Assembly: GCA_030015575.1 (NCBI GenBank)
Contig: CM057339.1
Coordinates: 774,086,809 to 774,150,808, forward strand
DNA from: Agapanthus africanus
Lineage: Eukaryota > Streptophyta > Magnoliopsida > Asparagales > Amaryllidaceae
Length of the DNA: 64,000 bases
Direction of reading: 5' to 3'
Part shown: one piece after another, positions 22,573 through 35,649 of the stretch
Position numbering within the stretch: the stretch's first letter is position 1
Layout: the number at the start of each line of letters is the position of its first letter
Made by a program: the position numbers and the translations under genes
Notes under the pieces: generated by a model
What the model saw: the letters and a program-made list of their open reading frames with translations, nothing else
Told to the model about the DNA's origin: nothing
Database searches by the model: none

Positions 22573-25142
22573 ATCTCCCACTTGCACTCAAGGCTAATTA
22601 TTGCGATGTCGCACCACTCACAGCTCGTGTGATACCGAACACCCAACTCCTCTACTAATCAGTCTCACAAAGCCCGTTTGCGAAACTATTGCGTTCGAGG
22701 AATAGCCTCAGTGAGTGGATTCGCTCTAATGTTTCTTTCTATGTCTCTCTTTTTCTCAAGTTCGCGGAGAAAGCCATCTCTCGAAATGAGCAATACCTGT
22801 CTTAGAGTATGTCTGGATATCTGATGGGACCTAGTTCATAAATGAACTCCAAATCCAAACTTCTTAGACTGTATCGTCAATTGAACTTAATCAGTATCCT
22901 GCGCCATGCCTCCCTCAGTATCCACCTGGACCACCTGTCCAAAATACTGCCCCTCGTCAGAGGGAAAACTATAACTCTGACAGTCATTCTGTCATGCATG
23001 TCACCTTGGAAGCCTGGTATGATAACTGTCTCCCGAATGAGGCTGTCGTTATCATATCCCTAGAACATCCATTTATGTTCTAAAACTGCTTCTGAATGTT
23101 TCTCCAGGATTGGATCAATATCAACTTATTGCATCTCCTGCAAAAACAACATCTGGTGTGGTACTTGACATCTCATGATTGACTCAATTGCCTATGCAAG
23201 TGATCTGCCAATCATGCACATCCCTCTCCCCTTTAGTCTGTAAGACACCTTTAGAGAGGGTGACTCCATCACCTGCAGGTACACTACCATGCCTAGAATC
23301 GTCCATTCTAAATACTTATAGAATGCTGTCTAAGTACCCAGATTAGGAACCCACCCAAATCTAGATCTAAAACCATAGATCTAGTGACCAGAATGTCTGA
23401 TATAATATCCAATTCCTATGTGGAGAAACCACTGTGTGACAACCAAAGTATAACCGACCGCAGTATAGGAATTTCACTTCCTACTATGTGTATGTCATCC
23501 AAATACCAGGACATCACACCCTACTACCTTCTTAAGAGATCCATCCCCTATTCTGATGAAGTCAAACCTATGACCGTGACATCAGAAATAGATGATCTAT
23601 CTCCGCTATATCTGCTTTAGTCTATAAATTGACATAAGCTACTTATCCACTATACTTCCGCTGCTCCCACTGACTACGACAACCCTCTGCCAGAGTCATA
23701 TAGACGTACACTTCTAAAGCTAGTTTAGAATGACGCTATACTCATCCTCCTGCCGGGACTCATAGTCTGGAACAACAGCAATGGCAAGTCTGGGTAAACA
23801 AGAATCTCCCTGCCACCGTCCTTGAGTCTACCGGAGTACCTCTCGGGTGCCTGAGGTTACCCACCATATCTGCGGAGTGGCCAATGGAATGTCAAACCAG
23901 AATGAATCTTTAGGTTCTTATCAAATTTTCAGTAATTATTTGCGGTTCTGGAATCACTTCCAGTTCTACCATACTCCCACTACTGTTTTCTGAAAAATCC
24001 ATTTTTATTAAAACTGTGGCGAGTCGAGAACAATATCACTATTGGTCTTCCAGATGGTAGAAAGTCAACCCTTGTCATAGCCCGGGTCAACCCACAAACA
24101 GCCATTACAGAAACGTGCCTTGAGTTATCCGGAGTCTGGTTTTAAGCATAAGCCGGACAGCTCCCCGTACCTTAACATCATTAAGATATGAACTGTTCTA
24201 TATCCAATACAGAAACAGAGGCACTAATTTAATTGGAACCAGATTCAAATCATGCAGCTGTCTCCAGTGCATGTCAACTAAATGGAGAGAGGCTGATCAG
24301 CATTACTCAACTTAGGAATGCATCCAGATATGAGTAACCTGAAAGAGAAGCAAGTTCTCTTAATCATTACTATCAACTGAATACCATACACAAGTATCTA
24401 TATCTTCGATCACCTTGAATAATCTTGATACTTGCAACGTCTGGTTCTCTACTCTATTCTTATACCTATAACTTCTCAAAACTTGGACTTTGCATTTGTA
24501 CGAAACACATGTCTAAGAACTAGAGAAGTCACAAGTAAACCGAATATAGTACGAGGACCAACCCCTCTGTCCTAATGGACACTGGACAACATACAATTAC
24601 TTTGTATAAGTCCCCTGAGTCTAATAACTCAATCCCTGTGTGTCGTAGGTTGAAAACTGTACTTATGGTTAAGAAGAATTACACCGCTGTTTTAATGCTC
24701 CTTACCTAACCATCCACTGATATAGGTAAATGTCATAGACACAATTTCAAAAGGTTATATCTCACTCTATAAAAATAGACGTACAGATATATCAATTTGA
24801 AATTGGTGCATAACAACGGATATTCAAAACCAAATATATTTGCCGTCCGGCAAATAGCCCAGGCGATTTCCTCAAATATCACCAATTACAATGAATTCCG
24901 ATATAATGAGGATGATTACCTAATTCCCAATAACTTACTCCCGCTCATCATCTGTAAAACCATACAGATGTGAGAATCATACCTGGTAAATACATACCCT
25001 GGAGCAAGTGTCTAATTGGGAAATCAGTTTTCTTTTAACAGTACACAGTGAAACTGAAACATTGAAATGTTTTGAGGGGTATCCGGGTATTCCTAGTAAT
25101 GCCTCTTCCATTATCCAGATTCACAACTGTAACCGTATATTT
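22573..25142 (-). pseudogene. Copia C pol remnants (PR-IN-RT-RNase H)
   Basis: Heavily decayed coding region. Landmarks by similarity to A and D: the purine tract AGTGGGAGATT at 22573; the RNase H tail around RSHQ...RH at about 22784-22832; the RT N-terminal YMT...EG segment at about 23665-23712; the IN-to-RT linker near 23900-24060; and the protease-side segment at about 25020-25080. No open frame exceeds about 80 codons in the sense strand. Confidence 0.7.
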
Positions 25143-25960
25143 CTTTGCCATCTCTCCAAATCCCTTCATATGTCTTTAGTCATTACCTTCTGTACACCAC
25201 TTTAGGCCAAATGGTTTTCTTCCTTCCCTACCGTTCGGCACCAGCCTATGGTTTGGAAGAAGACTATCCAATAAGCATAATGGGTGTACCGTCCTAATCC
25301 TAGGAGCACTCGCAATGCGAGAGAAGGTAAAGATAAAAGACACCTGAATAAACCTTATTCCTATTTCTCATGAACCAGAATCCATCCCCGAACTGGAACG
25401 AGTTCCTTTCGAGTTCGTATATAACCATACGATGGAGTATCCAATAAACTATGGATTTTCGTAGTGATACGGAGTGTTCTGGAGAAATACAAAGGTGAAG
25501 TGGGAGTGGTAATGAAATACTTGGTTTGGTCGTGAATAGCCGTCGCAGTTTACTTTGCCATCTTACTAATCCCTTTCTTTGTCTTTACTTAATACCTTCT
25601 GTACACCGTTTAGGCTAATTGGTTTTCTTCATTCCCTATCGGTCGGCACCTGCCTATGGTTTGGAAGAAGACTATCTAATTTGCGTAATAGGTGTACTGT
25701 CCCCTAATCCAAGGAGCACTCGCAACTTGAGAGAAGGTAAAAGGAAAAGACAACTGAATAGTCCTATTCGTTTTCTCCAGAACCAGAAACCATCCTCGAA
25801 TATATTCCTTCGAGTTCGTATATAACCATACGATGGTTTTATCCAATGGAAGTGGACGTTCGTAGTAATACGGGGTGTCCTGGAGAAAAGGGTAAAAGTA
25901 GGAGTGGCAATGAGGTTTGCAGCTCTGACAATCCAAAAGCCAGTGTTTAAGAAGGTTCGG
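25143..25960 (-). repeat. Copia C direct duplication of about 407 bp
   Basis: Two adjacent diverged copies, recognisable by GGTTTTCTTC..., CTATGGTTTGGAAGAAGAC (25236 and 25656) and TCGTATATAACCATACGATGG (25414 and 25816). The block lies between the protease-side remnant and the leader, where gag would be expected. D has the same doubled block. Its origin is unknown to me. Confidence 0.75.
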
Positions 25961-26658
25961 TTGATCTTGGTCACTGAGTCATAGTCAAGGGTCGGGTCAT
26001 GGTCGCTGCCAAAGAGAGAGAGAAAAGAAACACTCAGCGTGCACTCTAACCTAGATCAGAATGGTTATCACTTTATCTAATCAGGAAACCTCCCACTGTA
26101 ACGTCAAATTCTCCTCCAAACCTGAAAGAAGAATTAGTCGGGATCACCCGAGGAGTAAACCAACTCATCAGTGCGAATCGAGATCCAACTATCATCGCAT
26201 GATAACGTGACGGAATCCACTCACGTTACCACACTCCAGAAGGTATGCGCATGCCTGGCAAGTTTCAGTTTCTTTAGAAACTCCCGATGTATGTTTTTAC
26301 CCCTAGGACCCAAGTGACCTTGACGAATAATCAACAAATCAAAAGGTCATAGTCAAGTTCAACCCGTCATTATCTTGATTGCGTTAAACCCACCCGCATG
26401 ACCCTTGACGAATAATCAACAAAGTCGTACGACCGTCCTAGCCAATCCACATATCCATGCGACAGAAAAGTACAACAGAGCTACCACACACTACGTCTCG
26501 GCGAATAGCAACGACAAACGTAGCGCGAATACTAGGCAATACTAATCTTGAATGACAGAGGGCTACGGCTGGTTTTTGGCGAAAAACCTTTAACATAATG
26601 AACTTGATATCGTTGAAGGAACTGCATACCTTTTTATAAAAATATAGTGACGAAAACC

Positions 26659-26892
26659 TTTGCTAAAGAGGTCACTCCCGGTGAAGGGATCTCGGCTCTT
26701 TCCCCGTAGAATGAGGTGCAGGATATTCCAATTGAATACCACGATGCAAAGCAAAAAGTAATTGGCTACAGTGAAGTTATTACCCTGACGCAAACTTCTG
26801 TCCAAGGGGTCACTCCCGGTGAAGGGATCTCGGCCTTTGCCTCGTCGACTGAGGTGCTGGATATTCAAAACTGAATACCACTGTGCAAAACA
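26659..26892 (-). repeat. Copia C duplicated structured leader module
   Basis: Two copies about 139 bp apart. The plus strand shows GGTCACTCCCGGTGAAGGGA, then CCCCGTAGAATGAGG or CCTCGTCGACTGAGG, then GGATATTC...GAATACC arms closing over a short loop. The stems differ between copies while staying mostly complementary. Confidence 0.65.
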
Positions 26893-28056
26893 AAAGAGAA
26901 CGTCCTTGCAATAACAGCTTTTTGAAAAATGTTCCAACAACATCACAATAGGTTTGTTTAGCTTGCATTGATCTGAATCAATGCAGTCCCATCAATTGAT
27001 CACACCAATAAAGAACGAAAATAATGATGTACGTATATGCCATCCGCATTCGCCACTGGGTCCCATCATCACCCGTTAGATTACTTAACTAACGACAGAG
27101 CGGGGACTGGACTAGCGCGGATGCAAAACATATACAACATCTACTAGTATATATATCAATATATAATATTCTCTCAGGGCGTGATAAAATGCAACATCAC
27201 AGAAATGTAATAAGTATCACAGAACAATACAGATATCTGGGATCCCCGGGTTTCATAGAGCCGCTACTGAAACCCGACGTTCCCCTTGTCGTGTGGATAG
27301 CCTGTGCAATGAAATCCTAGACCCCTACGGGCGCGACAAGTTACCCGCCAAAACCTGAAGCGAGGCAGCCCCCTTCAGCAACGTGAATGGACCACCCAAC
27401 ACTTCACGGAATCCGGTAACTTGAGCACCCCTCCTTGGGTCAACCTGTACCCCCTACGAGTGCGGCGAATAGCCCGCCAATTCTAGAGTAAAGCCCTCTC
27501 CGTCTCAAAGCCATGAGATGCGGGCCCATTTCCCTCTAGAACCCGGCTACCCGTGCACCCCTCCGCGGGGTAATCCTAGTACAGAAAGTAAAATATACAA
27601 CGGGTACATCGACCTCAGCCCGGCCGTGCCCCAAAAGAATAATATACAAACAGGCAGTGACGGCAGTCCACATGTCGGACGCTCGCCTCGCAATATCAAA
27701 TGTACATATAAAACGAAACTGTACTACTATTGCATCCAGGCTATCCACCACGATAATCCGCAACATCACAACACAATACAGAATATCAACGTGAATGTCA
27801 CGTTCGCAAATCCGTCTAAAAGGGCTATAGCAGTCAGACAGGATTTACCGATCAAATGACATTCACGGTCCCAGATATAATGTAAATACTGTGAACTAAC
27901 AAGTTTAAAATTTTCGATTGATCAAATTTACCGAAGTGGGCCCCAAGCACTACTGTAGCACTCAAAGAAAATCTCGGCCCAAAAAGAATATTCCAGAAAC
28001 CCTATTTTCATGTCAGAAAGACACTGTAGAAATTTGGTGCAAAGAAGAGTCAATAT

Positions 28057-28106
28057 TGCGGCGGAACCGCGGCCAAAGCATGGGTTTGGCCGCGGTTCCG
28101 CGGCCT
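28057..28106 (-). repeat. GC-rich double palindrome in copia C leader
   Basis: GCGGCGGAACCGCGGCC and GGCCGCGGTTCCGCGGCC flank an AAAGCATGGGTTT spacer whose edges also pair. It lies about 195 bp inside the primer site, the same place as in A and B. Confidence 0.8.
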
Positions 28107-28300
28107 AATAGTAAAGTTAGGGCACCAAATTTTCACAGAACTCTTAGAAAACCCTGCACGTATTTCTGCAATATACCAAATAATTTTTTGACCACTGTAA
28201 AAATTCGACAGAAACTGATGCAAGAAAATACGGTTTTTGGAAAATCCGATCGATCGAAGTTCTAAACACATTAGAGCAAGCTAGACTAGATTAATGGCAT

Positions 28301-28313
28301 GGCTCTGATACCA
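28301..28313 (-). other. Copia C primer-binding site (tRNA-Met)
   Basis: Minus-strand TGGTATCAGAGCC lies directly beside the 5' LTR end at 28314. Confidence 0.92.
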
Positions 28314-30338
28314 TGTAGGACTACGGTAGCGCCCCGGCCGTCTTTCCTCGGCCAAAATGCGGAAACGAAAATTTTCTTAACTTTAAACCGGCACTACCGC
28401 ATCCTAAAAACCTGAATCGAAACCATTAACCTAATACCTAGCAAACTAGAGAAGGGATAGAATGCTATACCGAGCGATACGTGTCCTTCGGTCTTCGGCC
28501 TCCATCCCGATCTCTCGCGGAATCTCCGGTCATCACCTCCTCGTCGGAAATGGCACCACATCGAGAAGTCTTTTTACGGGCTCCCGCTTCATCCGAAGCA
28601 ACTCGGGCGCGAAGTGTGCTAGCCGACGCGTCCAAGGTGTTATAGAGAATGTTTGTGATCACTTTGTCTCTTGCATCCATGGCTTTGGATGGAGGTTAAG
28701 GATGATGCCATTGATGGAAGCAATGAGCTAGAGAAGAAGGAGGAAGAAGAAGGAGTTTCATCCTCTTTTCCTTTTGTTGTAAGTATGATAGAATGAGAGA
28801 GTGAGGAAAATAATATGAGTGCTAACAATAACCCCATGGCAGCCCCACTCTCTCTCTTCCTCCCATATCATCACAAATCAATCCATTAATGTGACACATT
28901 TGCTAAAAAAGAGACCATGACTCATGATACAAGTCCATGTCACATTAATGCATTGTCATGGTGAAAATCTAGCTCATTATTTTCTTAAGCAAACATTAAT
29001 CCAAATGTTTTCTATAACAAAGAAAATCCGGCAACATCTAAAGTAAACTCGTGACGGATCACGAGGATACCCCTCACCTGTATATACATACCTGCATCCG
29101 CATTCCGACTGAATGCGAATGCGATGGGACTAAAGTAATCCAACAAATCTAATACTAGGATTCGGCTTAAACCAAAGCCCACTAGTACGATCCGTCCGAT
29201 CATGATCCGTGCAATACCGCACGTATATGATTGGACCCTGCCATATATCATACGGCCTCTACAAAGTTTCGCCCGAAACTTGAGAAACTGTCTGTGGGGG
29301 ACTCTAAAGACTCGTCAATACTTTGGTTGTGGATTTAACCACTAGCACATCAGAGGTATTAGCCATACGTAACGGACTACCAGGTATTGACCAAAAGGGA
29401 CGTCTACGAGCGAACTCATGCTGACACTCTACTGAGCCCGTCAGTGACAATATCCGTATAGTCCGGTCTGTTCGTCTATGAGCATCGCATGGCGGGCCTA
29501 GGGGGTTGGTAAAAGTCAGACCCCCAAAAGTGGTACAAGTCGTGTCGGAGTGTAGCCCAGAACACCCTGAGATACTACTGGAATACCTACCAGTAAATCT
29601 CCCGCCTCGGCCGTGGGCTTTGTGTAATGGCTCTCCTTGACATAGCGCGACCTCACCCCCAATACCGGGAGAGACGAAACCCCTACCGATCCGCTCACTG
29701 CCTCCATATGGCTCGGGATTGTACCCAACTAAAAGCTGTTTGCACGACTCCTTTGAGCCGTGGTAGGGTAGTAATCAAAGTACAGTGGGAACTCACACGA
29801 GACAAATGACGATATCAGGTCGATGAACTAACCTGTACACATGTCATCAGGGAACTGCTATCTGACGTCAGGTATAATACCAACTAGCATATTCCCGGCG
29901 AGTCCTGTCCGGTGTACTTATAACCCAATAAGCACCTATATACATCTTAGGTGAACCAACTGACACCAATGGCTTGTGAGACCGGCCACCACCCCTCGTC
30001 GGGGTCTCGACTGTATACACTAGTCTACTCTGGAGTATCGATGCCCTGTCTCAAAACTCCCACGACTAGGGACCATTTAAGGATGCGCTTATAGACCCCA
30101 GCTCCCACGTATATGATCGCCATCATACTGCTGGCAGTCAAGCAAGAATCCTAAGGGCTCTATCAACACGCAATAGTGACCTGTAAGGTCATCTGAAACA
30201 GTACACGATGATAAAGATAAACCAGATAGCATACTATCATCTTGAGTAAGACAATTCTAACGGTATAGGTCCTCTCTCAATCATTGCAATCACGTGCCTG
30301 TGATCCAATAATTGACTCTGAGGGCACTATCTCCAACA
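28314..30338 (-). repeat. Copia C 5' LTR
   Basis: Partner of 20547-22572. Its right end ATCTCCAACA is followed by GGTTT and then the resumed LARD internal sequence (CAAGTCAGAATATATATC, as at 44770). Confidence 0.95.
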
Positions 30339-32000
30339 GGTTTCAAGTCAGAATATATATCAATTTTAACAGAGAACCTAAGTTTTATACTCCACTCCAC
30401 CCTTTCACCTGTTTTTGTTCATACACACCCTTCGTTATCATGCAAAACGTCTTAATAAATACAAACCTTCATATCTCCACGAAAAAACCGTTTTAACAGA
30501 AAATTCGTCTCCGCCAAGATTATTCTCCCACAAAGAACCGTTAGGATTTTTAACTCGGAGAGAACACTTGCTTAGCTTGTTTTATTTGGCGATTGGAAAC
30601 TTAGCGAGTTTTGGGTCAATGACTTCCAAACCAGATGGTTTTAGGGCATTAGGTGTGGAGACACCCCAAGAACTTAATTACCCAAGTTACCAAGCCCACA
30701 AAACAAAAGACTCATTTTATTCTAAATAATTCTGTACTCAGTGAAAACGGAGATATAGCCAGCCTTTTCTTTTAAATCCGAAGACGTTACATGTGGATAA
30801 GGTGTGGAATTACTCCAACAGGGGTCCAGATGGGTTATTTTTTAGACTTATAGCTTCTATTAAAACATTAATAAAATTCTTCATATCTACTTTACTGTAT
30901 GAACCATTCTTGATACTTACTTAACTCAGAACAAATCTGCTTGATCCTAACGATGTTTATCAATTTTAAAAGTTTTACAGACAGGTCAGACTTTTCATCA
31001 AATTCTCAAAAACATACAACACGTGTAAAGTGTTATAAAAGACGTATATCAGCCATGGTTAAACACAAAGGAGGGTTATTTTTCGAGTCGTCAGTCTCAC
31101 AAAAAAGGTTTAGTTATTTCTAACTTATCAACCGAACCGTCAGACTTCGAATCTAAGTTCCCCCGCTAGCTAACGTGACAAAGTTTTTGTATTTTTGTTA
31201 AAATTTTTCAATTTTTATGGGTTTTTTAATATGTATGCAATACAGAATATACAATATACACATGATGCGGCAAAATAAACGCAGTACTCACCCCCAAACC
31301 TGAGTTTTACGATGTCCTCATCGTTGCGCCCATCTCCGGTAGCTAGACTTAGACATCAGGGTGAGAATTTATATAAAGAAAAAGAAAAAACCGAAGACTA
31401 ATTACAGCATATACAGGTTAAATGATTGGGTTAGTCCAGAAATTATTACCAGCCATTTAAAGATTTTGTCTATATAGTGCAATGGCTGGTAAAAGAATAT
31501 GTATATACAAAAGAAAAAGAAAAAGAAAAGGTATATGTTAGATGTTAGTGAAGGGCATGGGCGTATAAAAGTAGGAATCGGAAGACGCTGAAGATGAAGA
31601 TGAAGTTTTGAAGAGGTCAACGAATTGTTGCCCGGATGAATTGAGTGTTCAAAAAGCATATGTCGAGTGTCGGAGTCAATCATGTTTAAAAACTGGATTT
31701 CATCCGCAAAATATTCGGAAAAGGAAGGTTCAAGGGATGTTCCGTAATTGATACCGACTCACACTCACCAAGGATATCCATTTCATCCGCAAATAATTCT
31801 TCAAAACTCAGTATGAAAGAATATTTTTCAATGCTGTCTTCCTCCCTATAATTTTTCACAATCCTATTCGTATCATTATAGCTTACAGACTCTCCCCATA
31901 CAATTTCTTCCTCATCACATTCATAAAGGGGTAGGTATATGTCATCCAAAAAAGTAGGTACCTACACTAACATTTCTTCCGAAACAATATCACTAGGTGA
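30339..32000 (-). other. LARD internal region 1, middle part
   Basis: Co-linear with 44769-46430. Contains a second purine tract in sense (plus CACCCCCAAACCTGAG at 31290) and, near its right end, part of an acidic frame (31686-31949). Ends at GGTGA (31996-32000), where copia D is inserted. Otherwise no gene seen. Confidence 0.8.
31686..31949 (-). pseudogene. Acidic LARD frame, copy 1 (C-terminal part)
   Basis: A minus-strand 87-codon frame with MDDIYLPLYECDEEEIVWGE and FILSFEELFADEMDILGECE, rich in D and E. The near-identical copy is 46111-46374. The upstream half in sense lies at 42160-42363, separated by element D, and both copies share a stop between the halves. It follows the primer site in the position of gag, but I recognise no domain. 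Confidence 0.5.
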
Positions 32001-34218
32001 TGTTGGAGATAGTGCCCTCAGAGTCAATTATTGGATCACAGGCACGTGATTGCAATGATTGAGGGAGGACCTATTCCGGTAGGACAGTCTTACTCGAGAT
32101 GATAGTTTGCTATCTGGTTTACCTTTATCATCGTGTACTGCTTTAGGTGACATGACATGTCTCTATTGCACGTTGATAGAGCCCCTAGGATTCTTGCTTG
32201 ACTACCGGCAGTATGAGGGCGATCATATACGTGGGAGCTGGTAGTCTATAAGCACATCCTTAAAAGGTCCCTAGTCGTGGGAGTTTCGAGACAGGGCATC
32301 GATACTCCAGAGTAGACTAGTGTATACAGTCGAGACCCCGACGAGGGGCGGTGGCCGGTCTCACAAGCCACTGGTGTCAGTTGGTTCACCTAAGATGTAT
32401 ACAGGTGCTCATTGGGTTATGAGTACACCGGACAGGACTCGCCGGGAACATGCTAGTTGGTCTTATACCTGACGTCAGATAGCAGTTCCCTGGTGACATG
32501 TGTACAGGTTAGTTCATCGACCTGGGGATCGTCATTTGTCTCGTATGAGTTCCCACTGTGCTTTGATTACTACCCTACCACGGCTCAAAGGAGTCGTGCA
32601 AATAGGTTTTAGTTGGGTACAGTCCCGAGTCACATGGAGGCAGTGAGCGGATCTTCAGGGGTTCATCTCTCCCGGTATTGGGGGTGAGGTCGCGCTGTGT
32701 CTAGGAGAGCCATTACACAAAGACCTTGGCCAAGGCAGGAGATTTACTGGTAGGTATTCCAGTAGTATCTCAGGGTGTTCTGGGCTACACTCCGACACGA
32801 CTTGTACCGCTTTTGGGGGTCTGACTTTTACCAACCCCCTAGGCCCGACATGCGATGCTCATAGACGAACGGACCGGACTGTACGGATATTGTCACTGAC
32901 AGGCTCAGTAGGGTGTCAGGATGAGTTCGCTCATCGACGTCCCTTTTGGTCAATAGCTGGTGGCCCGTCACGTATTGGCTTATACCTCTGACGTGCTAGT
33001 GGTTAAATCCACAGCCATAGTATTGACGAGTCTTTAGAGTCCACCACGCTTTCAGTTACTCAAGTTTCGGGCGAAACGCTGTAGAGGCCGTATGGAGATA
33101 TGGCAGGGTCCGATCAGATACGTGCGGTATTGCACGGATCAGGATCGGACAGCTTTGTACTAGTGGCCGTATGGATATATGGAAGGTTCGATCAGATACG
33201 TGCGGTATTGCACGGATCAGGATCGGACAGTTTTTACTAGCCGGTTTTGGTTTAAGCCGGTCCTAGTTTAGTACAGTGTAGATTTTGTCTCATTGCATTT
33301 GTATCCGGACGGAATACAGATGCGGGTGTGTATGCACAGTATCGGGGTTTTCCTGTAATTTATTACGGGACCAGTTTTCTGGAGTTGCCAGTTTGCATTC
33401 CGTTCCGGCCGGTTTTCCTTTGTTCTTTCCCGGCCGGACTTTTCCGATGGAGGGGGTAATTTGCAGTTTTGCAAATTACATTTGTGGAGGGGGTTTCATG
33501 CATTATGAGGCATTATGATGGTTTTAGCATCTTTTCTTTTTCCTTCATAATGGTTACCATTTATTGTGATTGGATTTGAAAAGGATTTGATTAGAAATGA
33601 GATGAGTGTTGATGTGAGCTTTGCTTTTGATATGGTCACCACTTGAATTCTTACACTCACCTCCCTTAGTTGTTTTCCCTCCTCCATTCTCAATTAGAGG
33701 GCCGGCCATTTTTTTTGATGAGGAGAGGAAAAATGAGAGGTTCATTTTGTGTGAGAAGAAGAATTCCTATCTCATTTTTCTTGCTAAAAACATTCTAGCT
33801 CCACTTGAAAATTCCATTCCTCCATCAAGGCAACTACAAACCCCAAATGAGACTAGCATGATCTACACCACATTCTACAGCAAATCTTGGACGCGTCGGC
33901 TAGCCTACTTCGCGCCCGAGTTGCCTCGGTATTGAGGTGGGAGCCCGTAAAAGATACAGGCGATGTGGTGCCCTTCCGGCGAGGTGGCGACGGACGGAGA
34001 TCCCGCGAGGAGATCGGAGTGGAGATGAAGACCGGAGGACTCGGATCAGTCGGTATATCTCTAACCCATCCTCTTGTTAGCTTAGACTAGTTTAATGGCA
34101 CGATCCGGGGTTTAGTGTGTGGTGGTGCCGGTTTGCTAAGTCCGCAAAAATTAAAGTTTATCACCGTTTCCGCGTTTGGCCGTCGGATTGACGGCCGGGA
34201 CGCCGCTGTGCACTTACA
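32001..34218 (+). repeat. Copia D 5' LTR
   Basis: Begins TGTTGGAGATAGTGCCC and ends GTGCACTTACA. It contains a tandem duplication of about 80 bp at 33087-33240. The U5 side (33500-34218) differs from C and includes CT-rich and purine-rich patches. Confidence 0.95.
33087..33240 (+). repeat. Tandem duplication in copia D LTR
   Basis: Two roughly 77-bp copies, each starting GGCCGTATGGA-ATATGG and containing the CGTGC-ggtatt-GCACG hairpin followed by GATCAGGATCGGACAG. The C LTRs have one copy. The ATATATGG/GATATGG bases could be TATA-like, so the promoter-proximal part may be doubled. Present in both D LTRs (second at about 41027-41180). Confidence 0.7.
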
Positions 34219-34232
34219 GTGGTATCAGAGCC
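34219..34232 (+). other. Copia D primer-binding site (tRNA-Met)
   Basis: GTGGTATCAGAGCC directly follows the 5' LTR end (34218) and fixes the plus orientation. Confidence 0.93.
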
Positions 34233-34431
34233 TCGCCATTAATTTCGTCCAGCTTCGTTTGATGTGTTTTTCAGTTCCGATCGACCATAATTCCAAAAAC
34301 CAAATTTTAGTTCACGACAGTTTTCTGTTAAGATTTTTTGGTGTCTAAAAATTTTTCTGGTGGTCTCAGATTGATGTGCAGGGAGTTCTAAGAACTCTGG
34401 GAAAATTCGAGACAGTGATCCCTCAACTAGA

Positions 34432-34479
34432 GCGCGGAACCGCGGCAGAATCCACCTTGTTGCCGCGGTTCCGCCGCAT
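34432..34479 (+). repeat. GC-rich double palindrome in copia D leader
   Basis: GCGCGGAACCGCGGCAG and TTGCCGCGGTTCCGCCGC face each other about 200 bp inside the primer site, the reverse-complement equivalent of the A-C copies and so the same in sense direction. Confidence 0.8.
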
Positions 34480-35649
34480 GTTGGTGGGCTCACTGCTTCG
34501 AAGTTTTCCAGTGGGCTTCTGGGCTTATTTTGGGTGTTTTGGAATATTAAAATTGGGCCAATTATTTCTGTGAGTGCTACAGTATTGTTTGGGGCCCACT
34601 TGTTAATTTTTGGTCAATCGAAAAATTTTAAACACATAGTTCACAGTATTTACATTATATCTGCGACCGTGAATGTCACTCGATCGGTAAATCCGGTCTA
34701 ACTGCTATAGCCCGGTTAGACGGATTTGCGAACGTGACTTTCACGTTGATGTTTTGTGTTTTTGCTGTGATGTTGCGGATCGGTCGTGGGGGATAGCCTG
34801 GATGCAATGCTAGTACTGTTCTGTTGTATTATGTACATTTGATATTGCGGGGCGAGCGTCCGACATGTGGACTGCCGTCACTGCCTGTTTGTATTATTAT
34901 TTTGGGGCAACGACCTGGTTGCGGGTCGATGTACCCGGTGTATGTATATTTTACTTTCTGTACTAGGATTACCCCGCGGTGGGGTGCACGGATGGCCGGG
35001 TTCTAGAGGGCAACAAGCCCGCATATCATGGCATTGAGACGGAGGGGGCTTCACTCTGGGATTGGCGGGCTATTCGCCGCACTCGTAGGGGGTACAGGTT
35101 GACCCAGGAGGGGTGCCCAAGTTGCAGGATTCCGTGGAGTGCCGGGTGGTCCATTCACGTCGCTGAAGGGGGCTGCCTCGCTTCAGGTTTTGGCGGGTGA
35201 CTTGCCGCGCCCGTAGGGATCTAGGATTTCATTGCACAGGCTATCCACACGACCAGGAGAACGTCGGGTTTCAGTAGTGGCTCTGTGAAACCCGGGGATC
35301 CCAGATATCTGTATTGTTCTGTGATGCTGTACATTTATGTGATGTTGCATTTCTTTTCACGCCTTGAGCGAAATATAATATATTGGTATATATATTAGTA
35401 GATGTTGTATATGTTTTTCACCCGCGCTAGTCCAGTCCCCACTCTGCCGTTAGTAAGCTAACCTAACGGGTGATGACGGGACCCAGTGGCGAATGCGGAT
35501 GGCATATACGTACGTCAGTATATTTTCGTTCTTTGTGGTGTGATCAATTGATGGGACTGCATTGATTCGGATTAATGCAAGTTAAACAAACCTATTCTGA
35601 TGTTGTTGGAACACTTTTCAAAAAGCTGTTGTTGCAAGGACGTTCACTT

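Larger units (their letters stand above)
25961..28300 (-). other. Copia C leader
   Basis: Non-coding leader with the three-fold stem-loop (26322, 26402, 26491-26523; the third with perfect CTACGT/ACGTAG arms), two copies of the TCACTCCCGGTGA module (26659-26755 and 26798-26892), and the GC-rich palindrome 28057-28106. A pyrimidine/purine tract GAGAGAGAGAAAAG near 26012 marks the start of the coding side in all four copia elements. No gene seen. Confidence 0.7.
20547..30338 (-). mobile_element. Copia element C, complete, nested in LARD
   Basis: Full-length copia on the minus strand: LTRs 20547-22572 (2026 bp) and 28314-30338 (2025 bp), with perfect target duplication GGTTT (20542-20546 and 30339-30343). 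The sense LTR begins TGTTGGAGATAGTGCCC, the same family start as D. The primer site is at 28301-28313 and the purine tract at 22573. The internal 5.7 kb has no long frame. LTR differences by eye are about 2-3%. Confidence 0.95.

Noticed and set aside
25672..25974. ORFs of 86-100 codons at 25672-25974 and 36593-36852 as a conserved protein
   Set aside because: They recur because C and D share a duplicated block. The two frames conflict between copies and contain shifts, so conservation is at DNA level only.
33268..33518. Two identical small ORFs repeated at 41208-41458, looking like duplicated genes
   Set aside because: Both lie in the paired LTRs of copia D, so the duplication is the LTR pair and not a gene family.
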